A stretch of 64,000 nucleotides of DNA from Vitis vinifera (taxonomy: Eukaryota; Streptophyta; Magnoliopsida; Vitales; Vitaceae): positions 635,001 through 699,000 of the forward strand of contig NC_081815.1 of assembly GCF_030704535.1 (NCBI RefSeq), written 5' to 3'. Positions 37,801-51,158 of the stretch are shown in pieces. Positions within the stretch are counted from its first letter, which is position 1; every line of letters starts with the position of its first letter. A program made the translations under genes and the position numbers. Below the pieces are notes generated by a model. It was not told the DNA's origin and did not search any database. It saw only the letters and a program-made list of their open reading frames with translations.

Positions 37801-40800
37801 TCTATGATAACAATGTTGTAAAGTAAAGCTCCAAACTCGGACATCCATATCAAATGCAGAACCAGCAAGTTTGGCATAGAGAGTAAACTGGTTTAGAGCC
37901 CTAAGGAAGAAAACAGAAAAACAAAAAAATGGACAGTTTGTTTGTCATTCTCAAAGCATCTTGATTACAGAGAATAATAAACATTACGTATCATGATCCA
38001 TGACAGCAGATAAAAATATAAGAACCATACCAATAGTCAAATGTAGGAAGAAGATGAACTCTATGAACACAAAAAAAAAAAAAATCCAAAGGGACAGGAA
38101 TAGTGATAATGAAAGTAAAAATAGTGATAATGAAAGTAAAAAAACTAAAGAAAACTGTACAAATTAGATCTTGAACAGTAACTTTAGCCACCACAACTTT
38201 TAACTTTGTATTCCATAAATGACCTCACCAGATGTTCCATTAGTTAGTTCCACAACACTTTTGGCATCTGAATTTGGCTTGTCCTCGTTACCTCCAGCAC
38301 CTTTTGTTGCCCAATTACAACGAATCTGTCTGCTTCCAAGCCACCTTCCTGTAATTGCAAATCAGGACAGATAAGCAAGCATAGTTTTCCCACATGCAGA
38401 TTGCAATTAAGAGGAAAATACTATTTGCATCTTTTGAAGCATTCTATGCTCATAAATTGGAAATTGCATTCTTGTGGAGAAAGCCTTGTATGTTCTGTAC
38501 CTCATCCATGTTTCATAAATATTTCACACTAATTTCCTTAGTTTTACCCCTACCTTTATTTAATTAACAAGAAAAGTCAAGGAAAGGGAAAATGAAGCCA
38601 ATTCACACTCATTGTGCATTTGGCTGTTGTAGAAAAGTGTAGACCCTACCAACAACAATTTTCATGAAAGCAATTGTTTCCCTAAAATCCTTTTCTGCAT
38701 TTCCTACAAGACAATGCATTATGAAAAAGTTGAGCCTTGTATTCTTGTAAATTTTCATGTAAACCAAACTGCCATGGGACATGCAGCTTTTCTTGTCTTA
38801 CTTTCCTTAGTCATTTTTCTAGGTACCACCTCCTAAATTTTCCATTTTGCTTTCTCACACGACTATATTACCTATTTCCTCTCCCAATGATTCCAGTTTG
38901 ATTTCCTAGAAAATTGCCTATTCCATCCCATATCCTTTCCAAGTCTCATGTTTTTCAGCTTCCATTTTGCATTCCTTTACTTTCATCCACCATCCATTCC
39001 TGTAACTATGGTTCATAACAGAATCCGTAAAATAAAGAATGTCGAGTGCAGAGTTAACCCAGTATGATTGATTAACCTTTAGCAATACTTTAGATCCCAG
39101 TAACAATACTTGCAAAAAAAAAAACACAGCTCCTTCCAAATTGTAGTTGTAGCTGTTTTTTCATATGCTGCTATGTCAAAGCAGTACATAATTTAACAAG
39201 AAAATTCAATAACAAAAAGGGAAGCTGCAAAGCAATGGAATTTTGCATACCATTTAAGTCATTAATTGCACTTTGGGCTTCCTGGAAACAAGATAAAATG
39301 ACAGAATCATAACATGAATGAGGAAAAATGAAAAGGAACAAAACAAAATCAAGTAAAGCCATTTCATTACCTGCTGGTTCCGGAAAGAAACAAACCCAAA
39401 ACCCCTTGAACGCCCAGTTTTCTGATCCCACATAACCCTAGCATCTCTGATACCAGAACACGGATCAAATTAGTCTCAACATACACAAGGAAAGTTAATC
39501 AATCACAAATTCAAAGAAGAAAACAAAAAGGCCATGCAAACGGAGCTTACGAACAGCTAGGATAAACAGAGAAACATGCAAACAGTGTAGCATCTGTAAC
39601 CTCAGGGCTAAGATCACCAACAAAAATATTGTAATGACCTGCATGCCAAAGATGAAGTTTGATAATCAGTTTGTAATGAAAAGGAACAGGGAAATTACTG
39701 GACCAATTTTCAGAAAAAAATGTACCAAAATAAACAAATATATATACCTGATGTATCCTCTCTCTGACTACTAGCATATGCCCAATTAACTTTGATTGGC
39801 TGACCAAACCTGCAAACTAACATGTTAAGATACAGGAGTGGAAAAAGTCAGTTAGAAATCTATCGGATTTCTACTTACAGATGCCTTCCATTCAGAGTCA
39901 CAATAGAAAGGGCAGCAGATCTCCGGTCAAAGTAATCGACAAAACCATAGGATGACTGCATATGAGAAAGGAAAAGAGGAGACATGTCAATGGTAAGATG
40001 AGCAAATAGCACGGAAAATTGGAGAAAATCTTAGGAAGCTGATGACAACAGCAATCAAGAAAAATTGGTGCTGAGATTGGTCGAACAGAAAAACCCACAA
40101 CATGGAAGGAACCATCAGATGCTATTATGATCATATAGTATATGGCATGACTGGTCATTGCTTATCCATCAAAAAGATGATTTCTGAAATCGGCAAAATG
40201 AAAACTGACCTTCTCTTTCCTAATGAGCTTGCACCCTTCGAGGGGACCAGTACTAGAGAAAACCTCTTGAAGAAGTGGTTCTGTAACCTGTGGGTGGATA
40301 TTACCCACATACCTGCAATTATAGATAAAAACAAAAGCTTAAAAATCCTGATAAAGGAGAAATGGAATCTACTAATGAGAAGAATACATACACACAAGCC
40401 TTTGCTGCAGAACATATTCTGAGATAGGAAATGAAAGGGAGGATAGCATATGCCAATAAAAGAAATGCATGGTTGTGTGTCTGTGCAAGTCTCTGTATAG
40501 GAATTAGGAAAGCATGTCTAAAATCCAATCCTTCTACTTAAGAAGGATGTAATATTAAAAGTGTTGACAAACGAAAGAATAAACATAAAATAAGAGCAAA
40601 AGAAACCAAAACACACGAAAAGAATCAAAAAAGAAGAAAATGTCTATATGACACTCACACACTGCGGCATGTACTTGAATCAAACCCAGGAGGCAGATTT
40701 CCACTCAAGATAGGCTCTATCTGCAAAATAAAAATGTGAAAAAATAGAAAGAAGAAAAAAAAATCCTAGAAATAAAATATCAACACTCACTGAGAGCATT

Positions 40801-41824
40801 TCATAGATATATAAAGACACATGTAATGAAGAAAACCTTGAACCAGAAAATACAATATTGCACTTTAGGCCAACGAGAGCAAAGAAAAAGCATTTATTCC
40901 CTTTCAAACAGAAATTTCAAAGACACCTGATACAAGTCCCAAATTTACCTAATGAATCATTTTTCTAATCAGTTTTCACACATAACTTGTTCAACAGAAG
41001 TTATAGAGACATGAATGGCAGGAACAAGAAGCGGGATGATAAAGGGTGAATACTTGCCAATGTATGAAATTATGCGCCATAATCAAACAATTGCTAGAGG
41101 GGGAAAAATAATGTATACTAAAAAAATAGAGCGATCCTCCTAGATTAGCAACATTGTTACTTTTACAAAACACAGCAGCTTCCGTAGCTTAATGATGACA
41201 AAGTAAACTGTTCCATTCCCTCAGTCAGCTATTCCCCTATCTCCCATGCTCCCAATACTCTGAAAACCACTAGTAGTGAATAGTAATAGCCAGAATGAAG
41301 CCCTAAATTTCTGTTCAAACTCCAAAAAATAATAATGGAAATAATCAATAATCTGAAAAACTGGTACTAGAAAAGGAACATCCTTTTTGTAAATTTTTCA
41401 ATAATGACAACAGAGATCGTCAGATAAACAAAACTCCAGAAGCTAAAATACGTTGTTAACAAAAAAAAAAAAAAAAAAGGCTTGTTGGCACTTTGAAATT
41501 AATTCAGAGCTAAAAGTAAAGAAATTTGCAAAATTCTGCTAGGTAAAACGCTCATCAAACATCACCTACAAAGTGAAAATCGAAAATTTCAGCGACACTT
41601 CCGAAACCAAACTCACAGAATCACACACAAAGTTGAAAACACAAGCAACAGAATCGGAAAGTAGATTGATGCAAAACGAAATGAAATGGAAAAAAAAAAC
41701 AGAGAGAGAAGAAAAGAACCTGAGGAGGAGCCAAGAGACCAGGGTGGTGGTACAGAGACTGCTGCTGAAGAAGCGATTGCTGTATCAAGGCTTGTTGCTG
41801 CTGTTTCAGTCTCTGCTGCTGCAT
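34847..41824 (-). CDS. UBP1: Oligouridylate-binding protein 1 (UBP1), three-RRM RNA-binding protein
   Basis: TIA-1-like nuclear RNA-binding protein that binds U-rich introns and 3' UTRs and enters stress granules. Twelve exons on the minus strand: 41720-41824, 40659-40720, 40210-40312, 39879-39955, 39748-39809, 39551-39638, 39371-39446, 39251-39281, 38229-38348, 37684-37769, 35607-35780 and 34847-35131. They sum to 422 codons plus stop. The N-terminus is Gln-rich ([16 protein letters not shown]). RRM1 starts at about residue 56 ([13 protein letters not shown]1 SSYGFVDY), RRM2 at about 137 ([16 protein letters not shown]1 RGFGFVSF) and RRM3 at about 262 ([15 protein letters not shown]1 KGFGFVRY). 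The tail is Ala/Gln/Met-rich, ending QLMYYQ. The intron between exons 10 and 11 begins with GC (GAG|GCAAGG) and holds a SINE and a LINE tail. UBP1A, B and C cannot be told apart here. Confidence 0.95.
36170..36313 (+). mobile_element. tRNA-derived SINE with target-site duplication, in a UBP1 intron
   Basis: The body, 36184-36299, has an A-box-like TGGCTCTAGTGG and a B-box-like GGTTTCAGTCC in the right order and spacing for a Pol III promoter, then an A-rich tail. It is flanked by a 14-base direct repeat, GGGTAAAAGACAAT at 36170 and GGATAAAAGACAAT at 36300 (one mismatch), which is the target duplication. It lies antisense to UBP1. Confidence 0.8.
36889..37090 (-). mobile_element. LINE 3' end fragment in a UBP1 intron (minus orientation)
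   Basis: Read on the minus strand, the segment passes through TTTTGTATACTCCCTGTATT and GTTTAATATATTTCTCTTTA, then CCTATC, and ends in poly-A (the poly-T at 36889-36898). This is the wording of plant LINE 3' tails, where the 'TTGTATACTCC...TATC(A)n' ending is very common. The upstream border is uncertain. A 65-residue open frame at 37097-37294 on the same strand might belong to it but shows no domain. Confidence 0.5.
37619..37634. repeat. AT microsatellite
   Basis: A run of AT dinucleotides in a UBP1 intron close to the exon-10 donor side. Confidence 0.7.
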
Positions 41825-44800
41825 CTTCGCTGATCGGGCAAAGATTTCTCCGACGAGATTTAGGGTTAGGGTTCCGGCGAGAAGAAATAAAAAATAAAAA
41901 AATTTAAAAGAAAAAAATTCAAAAAAAAAAAAAAAACCCTCGAAAGCGAGGGCAAAATGGAAAAATGCAGAGAGAGACACTGAGACAAGAAATGAAGCAG
42001 AATTTGCGAAGGCCGTCAACTTGTTGGAAGAATAAAGTGATTTATTCATTGAACTAAAGTGGCCTCAACACTTACTTGGGCTCCATCTGGATTTAGGGTG
42101 GAGTCTGCCGAAGTACTGGGCTTGACCAGGCCCAAAATATCAAAGAGCATATTCCGATGGATCTACCAACAAGACTATAGTCAATTTTCCTTCGGTTTTG
42201 GGTCGAAACTAAAACATTATACAAGGGTATCTTTTGCAATGTTTTGAAAAATAATTCTCAAAAAATAATTTTAGAAAATGAGTCTTAAAATCAGTATCCA
42301 AATGTTTTTATAAATAATTTTTTGTTTAATAATTTCAATTTGACAAACAGTTTTCTTTATTTATTTTCTAGAAAAGACTTTGAAAAAAGCACCTCAAATT
42401 TATTTTTAAAAAGTAACTTCTGCTCAAAAATTATTCTCTCTTTAAGGTTTAGAAAATATCATTTTCTAAGTTAAAAACTATTTTTATTTTGAAAAATAAA
42501 AAAATATTTTTAAGAAAGATTTCCTAACAAACCCTAGTGTTCATCTTTTGTTTCCATAAACGTTTATTTTAAACAATTGTAGTGATTGTCTTGAAGGGTA
42601 TGGGTCATTATTTTTTAAGGTTATTGATCTTCTTCTTAAACATTATGGCCATATTGATGTTTGGGTTGGTGGGCCTAGGTTATGAAAGATTAATTATGCT
42701 TACATTGAAGAGTAGTTTATATTAGTATGAAAGGGATGGAATGAATTTAATCTATGGTCCCCATAGCCCCTTTTCTTTTAAAAGATTTACATCAATTCAA
42801 TACTGTCCAGGTTGTGAAATGGGCCACTATCCCTAATTTAGGGGCCACCATAGTATTGGGTTATTGTAATTGGGGTGCAGATTTGACTGAATCCGGCCCA
42901 ATCTTAAATGTAGGATTCTTGGGCCTACTGGGCACCAAAAAATATTACATTTCATTGGGCCGGTTATGAAACTGTCCGGTGAGTGAGTGGAAAACCTACG
43001 TGAGGTGCTACAGTAAGTGGGGTTGTCTGTGAATTGAAGTGCTCCTCAAAACAAGGAGCCCAATAAATCAGGTCATGGGCCAATTGGTTGTTTCGATACG
43101 GCCAGGCCTTCTGGCCCAAGAACTATATCCCATATTGGGCTTCTTCTTGCAGACGACTATCTTAGATATTGGAATTAGTTGTCAAGTGCTCCTAATGGGT
43201 GGAAGCATCTTCTTACAAAAATGAGGTATTTAACAAATTTTTGAAAATAATTTTGAAAATATGAAGAATCGCTTGAAGTACCTCAATAATTACTTGATAG
43301 GTAATTTTTTTTATTATATAATATATTATCAAAGCACTTTAGTGATGAGAGCATTACAAGCAAAATTGGTACAGATAAAAAAGCACTTTTACAGGAATCA
43401 CTCTCCAACGACCTTCTCGAGTTCTCCGCCCTCGTTTTGTCCATGCTTTAACCCAAATACTGTTTTAGGTCAAACTGTATTTTAATATGACATGAAATCT
43501 CTTAGGCTATAAGCGGTTAAGTCATGTGTCAAATCCCATCCCTTATCTTAGAGCCCGTGTCCAAGTCTGTCTTTAACAATATTTATTCCCCACGAGTTAC
43601 GGAACCCACGTTATAAATTCCAAGAAAATTAGAAAGTTACTTGTCAAATGTGTATCACGGGCTTATGCAAACAGCAGAAGTGCAAGTCTTACAATTTTGA
43701 TGTTCATTTTTCCCCTTAATTTATTATGCTCATATGCTAACCCAAAAAAGCTGCTCATGAAACATGGTATTATGGCTTGTAAAGTCAAAAAGACACCACT
43801 AAAAGGTGTTTCCTCTGTTTTATTAAGCTCACGTAAAAATATTCGAGACGATGTGTCAGGATTTTAATCAAAATAAGATAACATTAAAATACATCGTTTT
43901 ATTGCTCTAAACAACTGCATGTGGGGTGTGTCAAGAGATTTGATTCCAAAACTTTGAATTCATTTAGGAGCGATTTTATTAGTTGTTTAACGAATTTTTA
44001 AAAATAATTTTAAAATTTTAGAAAATTACTTGAAGTGATTATTGAACAATTAGTATTCCAAATTCTTTTTAATTATATATTATCAAGAATTCCAAAAATT
44101 ATCATAGTGAAATGATGATTTGTTAGGATAAAATATTTAACCGTCTCATCTGCAAATTAATTAATTGCTAATAAGGTGGAACTAATTATATTTGTATGGT
44201 TTAACACCACACTCATTCTCACTCACGAGCTACACATCCCAAAACTTAGAAGCCGTTTGAGATAATTTCATATTATTTACTTTAATTAGAAGTTGAAGTT
44301 AAAGGCAAAATCGTAAATTTTATATTATAATATTAATATCATAAAAAAGTTATTAGATATAAAAAATTTTTTTTACATAAGTTAAAATAATGTTTTCACA
44401 AGAAACATTGATACTGTTGGATGACTGTTTTTTTAAAATAATTTTTGTTTTTCAAAATAAAAATTAATAATAAGATATGTTTGATAACAAGAAAATAGAA
44501 GACAAATTTTTGTTCTTAAAATTAAATAACAAAAAACATGGTATTCTTAGTTAATATTTTAAATTATTTTTATTTAAAAAAAAATATTTTAAAAAATAAT
44601 TATATAAATATAAAGAATCACTGGAAATAAAACAAAGTATATAAAATTTATTTTTAAAACATAATTAAAATCATAAAAAGAGGCTAAAAGTGTTTTAAGT
44701 TTGAAACACTTGTATGTTTAGTAAAATATTAGAAAATAATTTTTAAAAATTGTTTTTCAGGATTAGTTTTTAAAACGTTTCCCAAGCAAAATCGATATCT

Positions 44801-45663
44801 TTCTTGCTTTTATATATAAAACTTTGATATAGAAACCGTTATTGAATTTTAAAATAAGTGTTTTACTTCTCAAAAGTTCATTCAACCTGGAAGCCTCATC
44901 CACACACCCGTGCTCATTTTTCCCAGGAGCATGGCTAAAACCATTACCTCAATAACACCATACTTTCCAATGAAACAAGCATGGCTATTACTTGGCAGGT
45001 ATGATGTGGGGTGTCCTCCACCGAGTGTCTATCGCAACCCAAAGTGCTTGTCGACTGGGGAAGCAAACAAGCAGATATGATGGATTATAACCCACCAACC
45101 CCCACATCCAGGGTCCAGGGCACGGCAGAGTCACATTTAAACAACCACTAACTTCTAAAAACCCATAAGAAGTCGTGTTCACTGTTCATGCACTTGTGCT
45201 TTTCATGTTCATGCACAAGTGCTTTTCAGGTCTGCCTTCATTCCCTGCCTACTCTGAATATACACTTATGTGTAGTCATGTCCCTTTAGTTGGCCTTGGA
45301 GCTATTCTCCACATTGGTTCTCTGAATTAGCTCAGAAGGGTAGCCCCCACATGAAGAGGATCATGAGCTAGGGTACTAGGCTTGTTCATATAATCTAACT
45401 TTTTTTCACTGGATTGTTCAAATTTGGGCTATATATGCTGCCATTGTGAAGACAGAGAAGCGTCCGAATCCCATAAAAAAGCACTATTCGGATGATTTTT
45501 CAGACCCCAAAAGCTTTCTTTTTTGGTGCAAGGTTCCTGACCCCATGTGCACTTTCATTTTCTGCCATGCTACTCCATGACAGTGCACTGTGGCTCAAGA
45601 AAATTTCAATTTGGAAATAAGAAAAATAAAGCCAATATTTAGGTAACATAACAACAATATTTT

Positions 45664-45902
45664 ATTTATGCTTGGTACCATAAAATTTGAGGGAAAATAA
45701 ATAAATTAAAAAATTAAAAAAATATATATTTTTACTCGATTATCTTTTTTAATTATATAAAAACTAAATCATTTTAAAATATATAAATTAATTATATTTT
45801 ACTTTCTCTCATATTTTTAATAGTCATGCGAAACATGAGAATAATATTTTTCTTATTTTTTTTTCTTTTGTTAATACTTTTTGAGAATCAAACATAATTT
45901 TA
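45664..45902. mobile_element. Decayed Harbinger-type MITE related to the one at 25561
   Basis: The left end, TATGCTTGGTACCATAAAATT followed by TGAGGGAAAA, and the right end, GAGAATCAAACATAATTTT, match the ends and internal order (TTGAGG, AATTATATAAAAA, AAAATATATAAA) of the MITE at 25561-25817, but with many changes. Borders are approximate. Confidence 0.4.
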
Positions 45903-46796
45903 GAAAATAAATTTTTTTTGGCTTATTTTCCATGAATATATTGTATATATTTATATTTATCATATATAATGTAAAAGTTTTCAAAATGTTTTCTATCTTT
46001 CTAATTATTGCTCATAACATTTTATAAAATAACAATGGAAAACAATTAGTTGATTTATTTTAAAAAAATCCTATTTTCAAAACAAATTTTGAAAAAACAT
46101 TTTTGTCCAAAGGTTATAGAACCTATTTTTAGGTTAGAAATCTATTTTTTGTTTTAAAGAATAAAAAAACTATTTTTAAGAGAAATTATCAAGTACAGCC
46201 TATGAGTCTTGATTGGAACTTTTTTTTTTATATAACAAAACAAAATTATTTTTAAATTTAGAAAAAAATTAATAAATGTTTTAATGATTGTAATTTTTTA
46301 AGAATTTATTTTGAAAATATTTTGTATATTATACAATATAAAAAATTTAAATAAAAATCTACATGTAATTCAATAATAAGTTAATAACTTTAAACATTAT
46401 TTAAAATTTTATCAAATTCTTAATTTTTATATTTATAAGCATTACGAAATGTTTTTTATCCTCCTCAAATAACTCTTCAATAGATTATATGACCAATTAA
46501 CTAATTTATTTTTTGATATTTTTTATTTTTATTTAGGTAAGATAAGAAAATAAATTTAAGAAAAATAAATTTTTTATATCCAACTTATCATTTAAAAATA
46601 AAAAAGTCCTTCACAGTTAAAATTAATTAAAAAAGAAAAAGGAAAATTTCCTTCCCATTTCCCCACATCATGCAGAGTGAATCTGGGTATTCTCATTCAA
46701 CAATAAACACAAAGCCCACAACCGAAACGCTGTCGTTTTGCATTTAGAGAAGAACAGGTCAAACTAAATTAACGCCTACCAAAACCAATCCAGAAG

Positions 46797-46825
<29 letters not shown>
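46797..46825. repeat. TA microsatellite, about 14 units
   Basis: An uninterrupted TA dinucleotide run in intergenic DNA, likely polymorphic in length. Confidence 0.9.
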
Positions 46826-46828
<3 letters not shown>

Positions 46829-48893
46829 ATAATTCTTATTGAAAATATTTTTTTTTTAATTTTAAAATATATTTAATAAACTTTCCATAAAAAACAATTC
46901 TTTCAAAAAATTATACTAAAAATAAATTATCTTTTATAACAAATTTAACATGTTTTTAATTATTTAAAATAGAAATTGAAAAATAGATAATAATTTGAAA
47001 CCTATTTTATTATGTAGTGCGCAACAATAAGTAAAAAAAATGTTTTTCATATTTAAAATTTTAAATAAGATTTTATTTCCAAAAATAATTAAGAAACGTT
47101 AGAACAACCATCCTAAAAAAACTATTTTTTATTAACTATTTTAAAAATATTATCAAATATGGCATTTGAGTTTTGATTTTTGATTTTTCCATGAGTAAAA
47201 TTAAAAAATGATGTGGGCCCAGCACCACCCACATTATTATTTATTTGTACATGGAAAAAGAGTGATGAGAAGAATGGGTCAATCACAGGCACAGCATGTG
47301 ATGCCAATAAAATATTCGAGGATTCCCCACATGTTTACGCGTCTGTTTTGTATACAAAATAACAATAAAGGTCTGTAGACATGAACAACGTGACAGTATA
47401 AAAGTCTTTCTTACACACACACCTGTCGTTTAATGCTTTATGGCATGTCGTTCATGTGGACTTTATTATTATTTTTCCCTTTATTTATTTATTTATTTTC
47501 ATTTTTGAGTGGTGCTGGTGCAGGCTCCTTATGAACGGCCCTTTCAATTTTTTTTTTAAGGAGGCTTTACCGCTCACCGAGAAAAAGGCATTGCCGCGTA
47601 CAAAATTTCAAATGCGCGTGACGCGTGACTCGCGACTCGTGATTAGATTTTTATTATTTGAAATTTCTTTCTATTTTAAATGATTAAAAAAATGAAAAAA
47701 AAAAAATCAAGTCAGTGAGAGTTGAATTGTCAACTATTTTGGTAGTTTTTGTCCATTATATTGACCATTTGAATATGAATCTTAGGCCGATAGTAAGAAC
47801 AAGTCTGAAATGAATTAAGGATGCTAAGAATGGTATGGTTTTGTCTGATTCGAGATGAGTAGAATCCATAGATGTAGAAATTGAGTTTTCGTTTCATTTT
47901 TAGTTTGAGACAAGATAATAATTTGAAATCAAATAAGAATGTATTTTCATAAGATAAGTTTGAGATATATAGAAATAAATCAGAAATATTTATATAATTT
48001 AATGTAAGTATTTTTTTTTTAAACTATAATATGAAAATGGGTTTATGTATCAAAATAAATTAACTTTTCAAAAAAAGGTAAAAATAAAAATGGGAAAATG
48101 TAAATGTAAAATTCTCCTACCCCTCCACAAGTCCATGGGATGAAAATAAATTTAAATAATCAGGCCAAGGGTAGAATAGAGTTGACGGACCTCAAACCGA
48201 AAGGTTGGAATAGAGTTGACGCGACTCAAACCACTTCAATGGGGTAGGATCGACATGGAAGGTTGAAAGTGTCCTTAATAATTTGGAATTGGAATAGTTA
48301 TAGAAGGTCAAATTTTCACTTATTTTCAGTTATTTCAAACTTTGAAGTGCTCATGTCTTGACAACTTGCCATCCCTTTTTAAGATTTTGAATTGTGAGAC
48401 TTGAATAGTGCCCAAATTTAGCAAACCCATGTTGGGTAAAGAGGCAAAATAGTGTACGGCAATTATTTGAGCCCCATTGGACAATCATGAAAACAGATAA
48501 CGGATGATGTGATAGCAGTCACACACTCACACCTACAATAATAGACACGGACTAATAAGACTTATCTGATATGCCCCATTTTTCTCAGCCTTTATCAGGA
48601 CAGGGAGTACCGTAACAAGATTTGAAAACATGCCCAAAAAAATCAACAGTGGAATGCTTGATTCATTCAAAAGTATCAATAATGAGACATATCCTCATTA
48701 AGGTTAATTACAGAAGCTAATAGTAAGATTGATAGGGTGTTAGAACTTAGATCTAAGGTAGGTCTACAAGAGGCTGAATGAAGCCCAAAAAACCCTAACA
48801 GATGGAGTTGAAAAAAACACTAGGAACATAAATAGCTACATAATTTATAAGCCAAAAGAAACAAAATTTAAGTGATTATAACTGGGGCTGAAA

Positions 48894-50815
48894 CTACTTT
48901 GGAGATTTGGCAGCCAAGCCCAGCCATGACTTGCTTTCAGCAGGTTTGTGAGGACCTGCAGGAGAGTTGCTTATATTGTATGGTGCTCTTGCTGTGATCC
49001 TGTAAAATTGCAACGAGAAAGACACAAGATCAATAAAGTGAAGGGAAAAATGTAATGATTGTTGCCGACAGTTTGTGTAAATATAGCAGCGAGTCTGCAA
49101 TATGCAGAAGAACATAAATTTTGATCATAAAAGCCTCTCTCTTGTTTCTTTTTCTTTTTTTCTATATTGACGAGAGAGTACAATGGTGTAGAGGATCACT
49201 CCTCAGGGGTGGAAACCTAGAGCTACCCGATCCCCATTACCAACTACCATTGAGACCTGGTCATCATCAAGCACAACCACTCAATCAACAATTTTCCCAA
49301 AAGCCAAACAAGTATAAAGGGGGGAAAATAAAGGGAAAGGGGAGAAAAGACCAATCACCTAGATGATTTGTGGACTACATGGGTGGGGTACATGTGCAAA
49401 CCTTGATTTACACAAACAAATGGCAACAGAAAATATTTTTCTAGTAATGAGTTCCTTTAATTGTTTCTGAATGCCTACCTATCTTTTCTCTTCTCCAAGA
49501 ACCTGTGGAGGGAAGCTTTCCTTGCAATTGGTAGTTCTGCAATAGAAAAGAAGGACCTTTATCAAAAACATGGTATACATAACGCTCTTTAGCTTCAATC
49601 TTTTCCGATTATCAATAAAGAAACTGTAGGGGACCAAAAGGATTACCACAAGCAACTGGTTGAGCCGGTCTTTGGATGCGCTCTTGGATCAAACTGTTTG
49701 CGAAATTAGGAACAACGTTGGGGTTGGAGGGAGCCATGCCGCCGGCATCAATTGGATTTTTGACTGTTGTAGATGGGACTGGGGAGCTTCCCATGCCAGC
49801 TAAGCGCATGACTTCCTTTGCCTTGTCCGCCGGAAAATCATTGAACACGATCACTTGGCCACCGTAGAAAATAGTCATTTGAGCTGTTTGGGGCTCCACG
49901 TTTCCGGACTTCTTTACACTGGCATAAAACAAATAATAATCAGTAAAAGAAAGGAAAGTAGAATTGTAGAATTGTATAGCAAATGAAATCAGTTGAGCTC
50001 ACCTGGAATTAACTATCTTTGGGGCATCATCCTTAGAAACAGAGGAACCAAAACCGGCTTGTTGAGGGAACAAATTCATGGACTTAAGATTCATATTTCG
50101 GGCGGGAATGCCGGAAACCCCAGCAGATCTTTCCGTCATTGGAAATAAATTCATCGTCGTTGTTGTCGCTGTCTGGCGGAGCGATTCGGGCGTGCCTGTA
50201 GCATTTCGAAACAACAAATTGAACATCAGAATCAGACTTCTTTTTCTTCAATCGAAAGCAAAAATTTGGGTAAGCAACCACTGGAAATGAACAAAGAACA
50301 CCGGTGATTTGCCATATCGTTCTCAGATAAAAAGAAACATTTTGGATCCAGTAAGTGCTTTTTTTTTCATCATTTCGAAAAACAGAAAAACGAAAAAAAA
50401 AAATCAAACTTCCAAGAATTTATCAAGAATAATAAAATTTCCAGATCTGAACAAGTTTCGGGATTTTTCATCAACACATCAAACTCCAGGCTTCCGCCGT
50501 TTAAATAAGCAACATTAGAGAAAGCATCAACAACATAAGGCGGTAAAACGCAAAAAGAAAAAATTAAAAAAAAAAACCAAATGAAGAATTCAGAAACAAA
50601 GTAGGGAGGAAGAATTAAGGAAAAGAAGAGAACCTACCGTTTCCTTCCAGACTGCATGTCATCCCGAGACTCAGATCTCCAAACGTGCCCTTCTCTTTTA
50701 TGTATTGGCTCAACAGACTGCACGTCTGCGAGAAACTCGACTTCTCCGGTCCCCTCGCCGGCGCTCTCTGCCCGGTAAACCTTCCGGAGTCTGCAATATC
50801 CGAGGAGCTCGACAT
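48894..50815 (-). CDS. JAZ1: Jasmonate ZIM-domain repressor, JAZ1/JAZ2 type (TIFY10)
   Basis: Nuclear repressor of MYC2-type bHLH factors and co-receptor with COI1 for jasmonoyl-isoleucine. Five exons on the minus strand: 50638-50815, 50003-50195, 49647-49918, 49479-49536 and 48894-48999, giving 268 residues. The N-terminus has the cryptic MYC-interaction domain ([18 protein letters not shown], about residues 26-43), seen in JAZ1, 2, 5, 6 and 10. The ZIM/TIFY motif is [19 protein letters not shown] (from about residue 139), which recruits NINJA. The Jas degron reads [20 protein letters not shown], then ITARAPY (about residues 215-241), with LPIAR at the start and the PY at the end. The Jas motif is split by the conserved Jas intron (49000-49478). 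No EAR motif is visible. Four G-boxes lie upstream. JAZ1 versus JAZ2 is not decided. Confidence 0.94.
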
Positions 50816-51158
50816 TCTTCTTCACGGCGACTAGTTAACCGATTAGAATTCAGAAAAATTAATTGTGAATAAGATTAAACAAGGAAAATATGCTATAAGC
50901 TCCACAGAATCGAAGTTCTCGATGTTCGAGCTTTTATGTACTTGAATGAAATCCTTTTTCCTATGTACCCCTGCCCAACTTGCGCTCTGTCTTTGTCTCT
51001 CTACAGACCCTTATCTCTTTCTTTTTCTCTGTGTTCGCAAAAAGACTTTAAAAGCACGAGGAATATATGGGGCTTTTCTGCCTTGTTCCTCGCACCTTCC
51101 TTCCACCCGACTAGTTCTCCATTTTTTTTTTCTAATTTTTTTATCCCCAAATTCCAAA

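Larger units (their letters stand above)
41825..48893. other. Intergenic region between UBP1 and JAZ, no gene seen
   Basis: It holds the UBP1 5' UTR and promoter (about 41825-42150) and then AT-rich DNA with several MITE-like blocks rich in AAATAATTTT and TTTAGAAAA words (about 42240-42540, 43220-43340, 43970-44120, 44430-44790, 46830-47170). A segment with higher G+C lies at 44880-45620, and the JAZ 3' UTR occupies roughly 48600-48893. Open frames at 42754, 44988 and 47456 show no recognisable domain. Confidence 0.5.
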
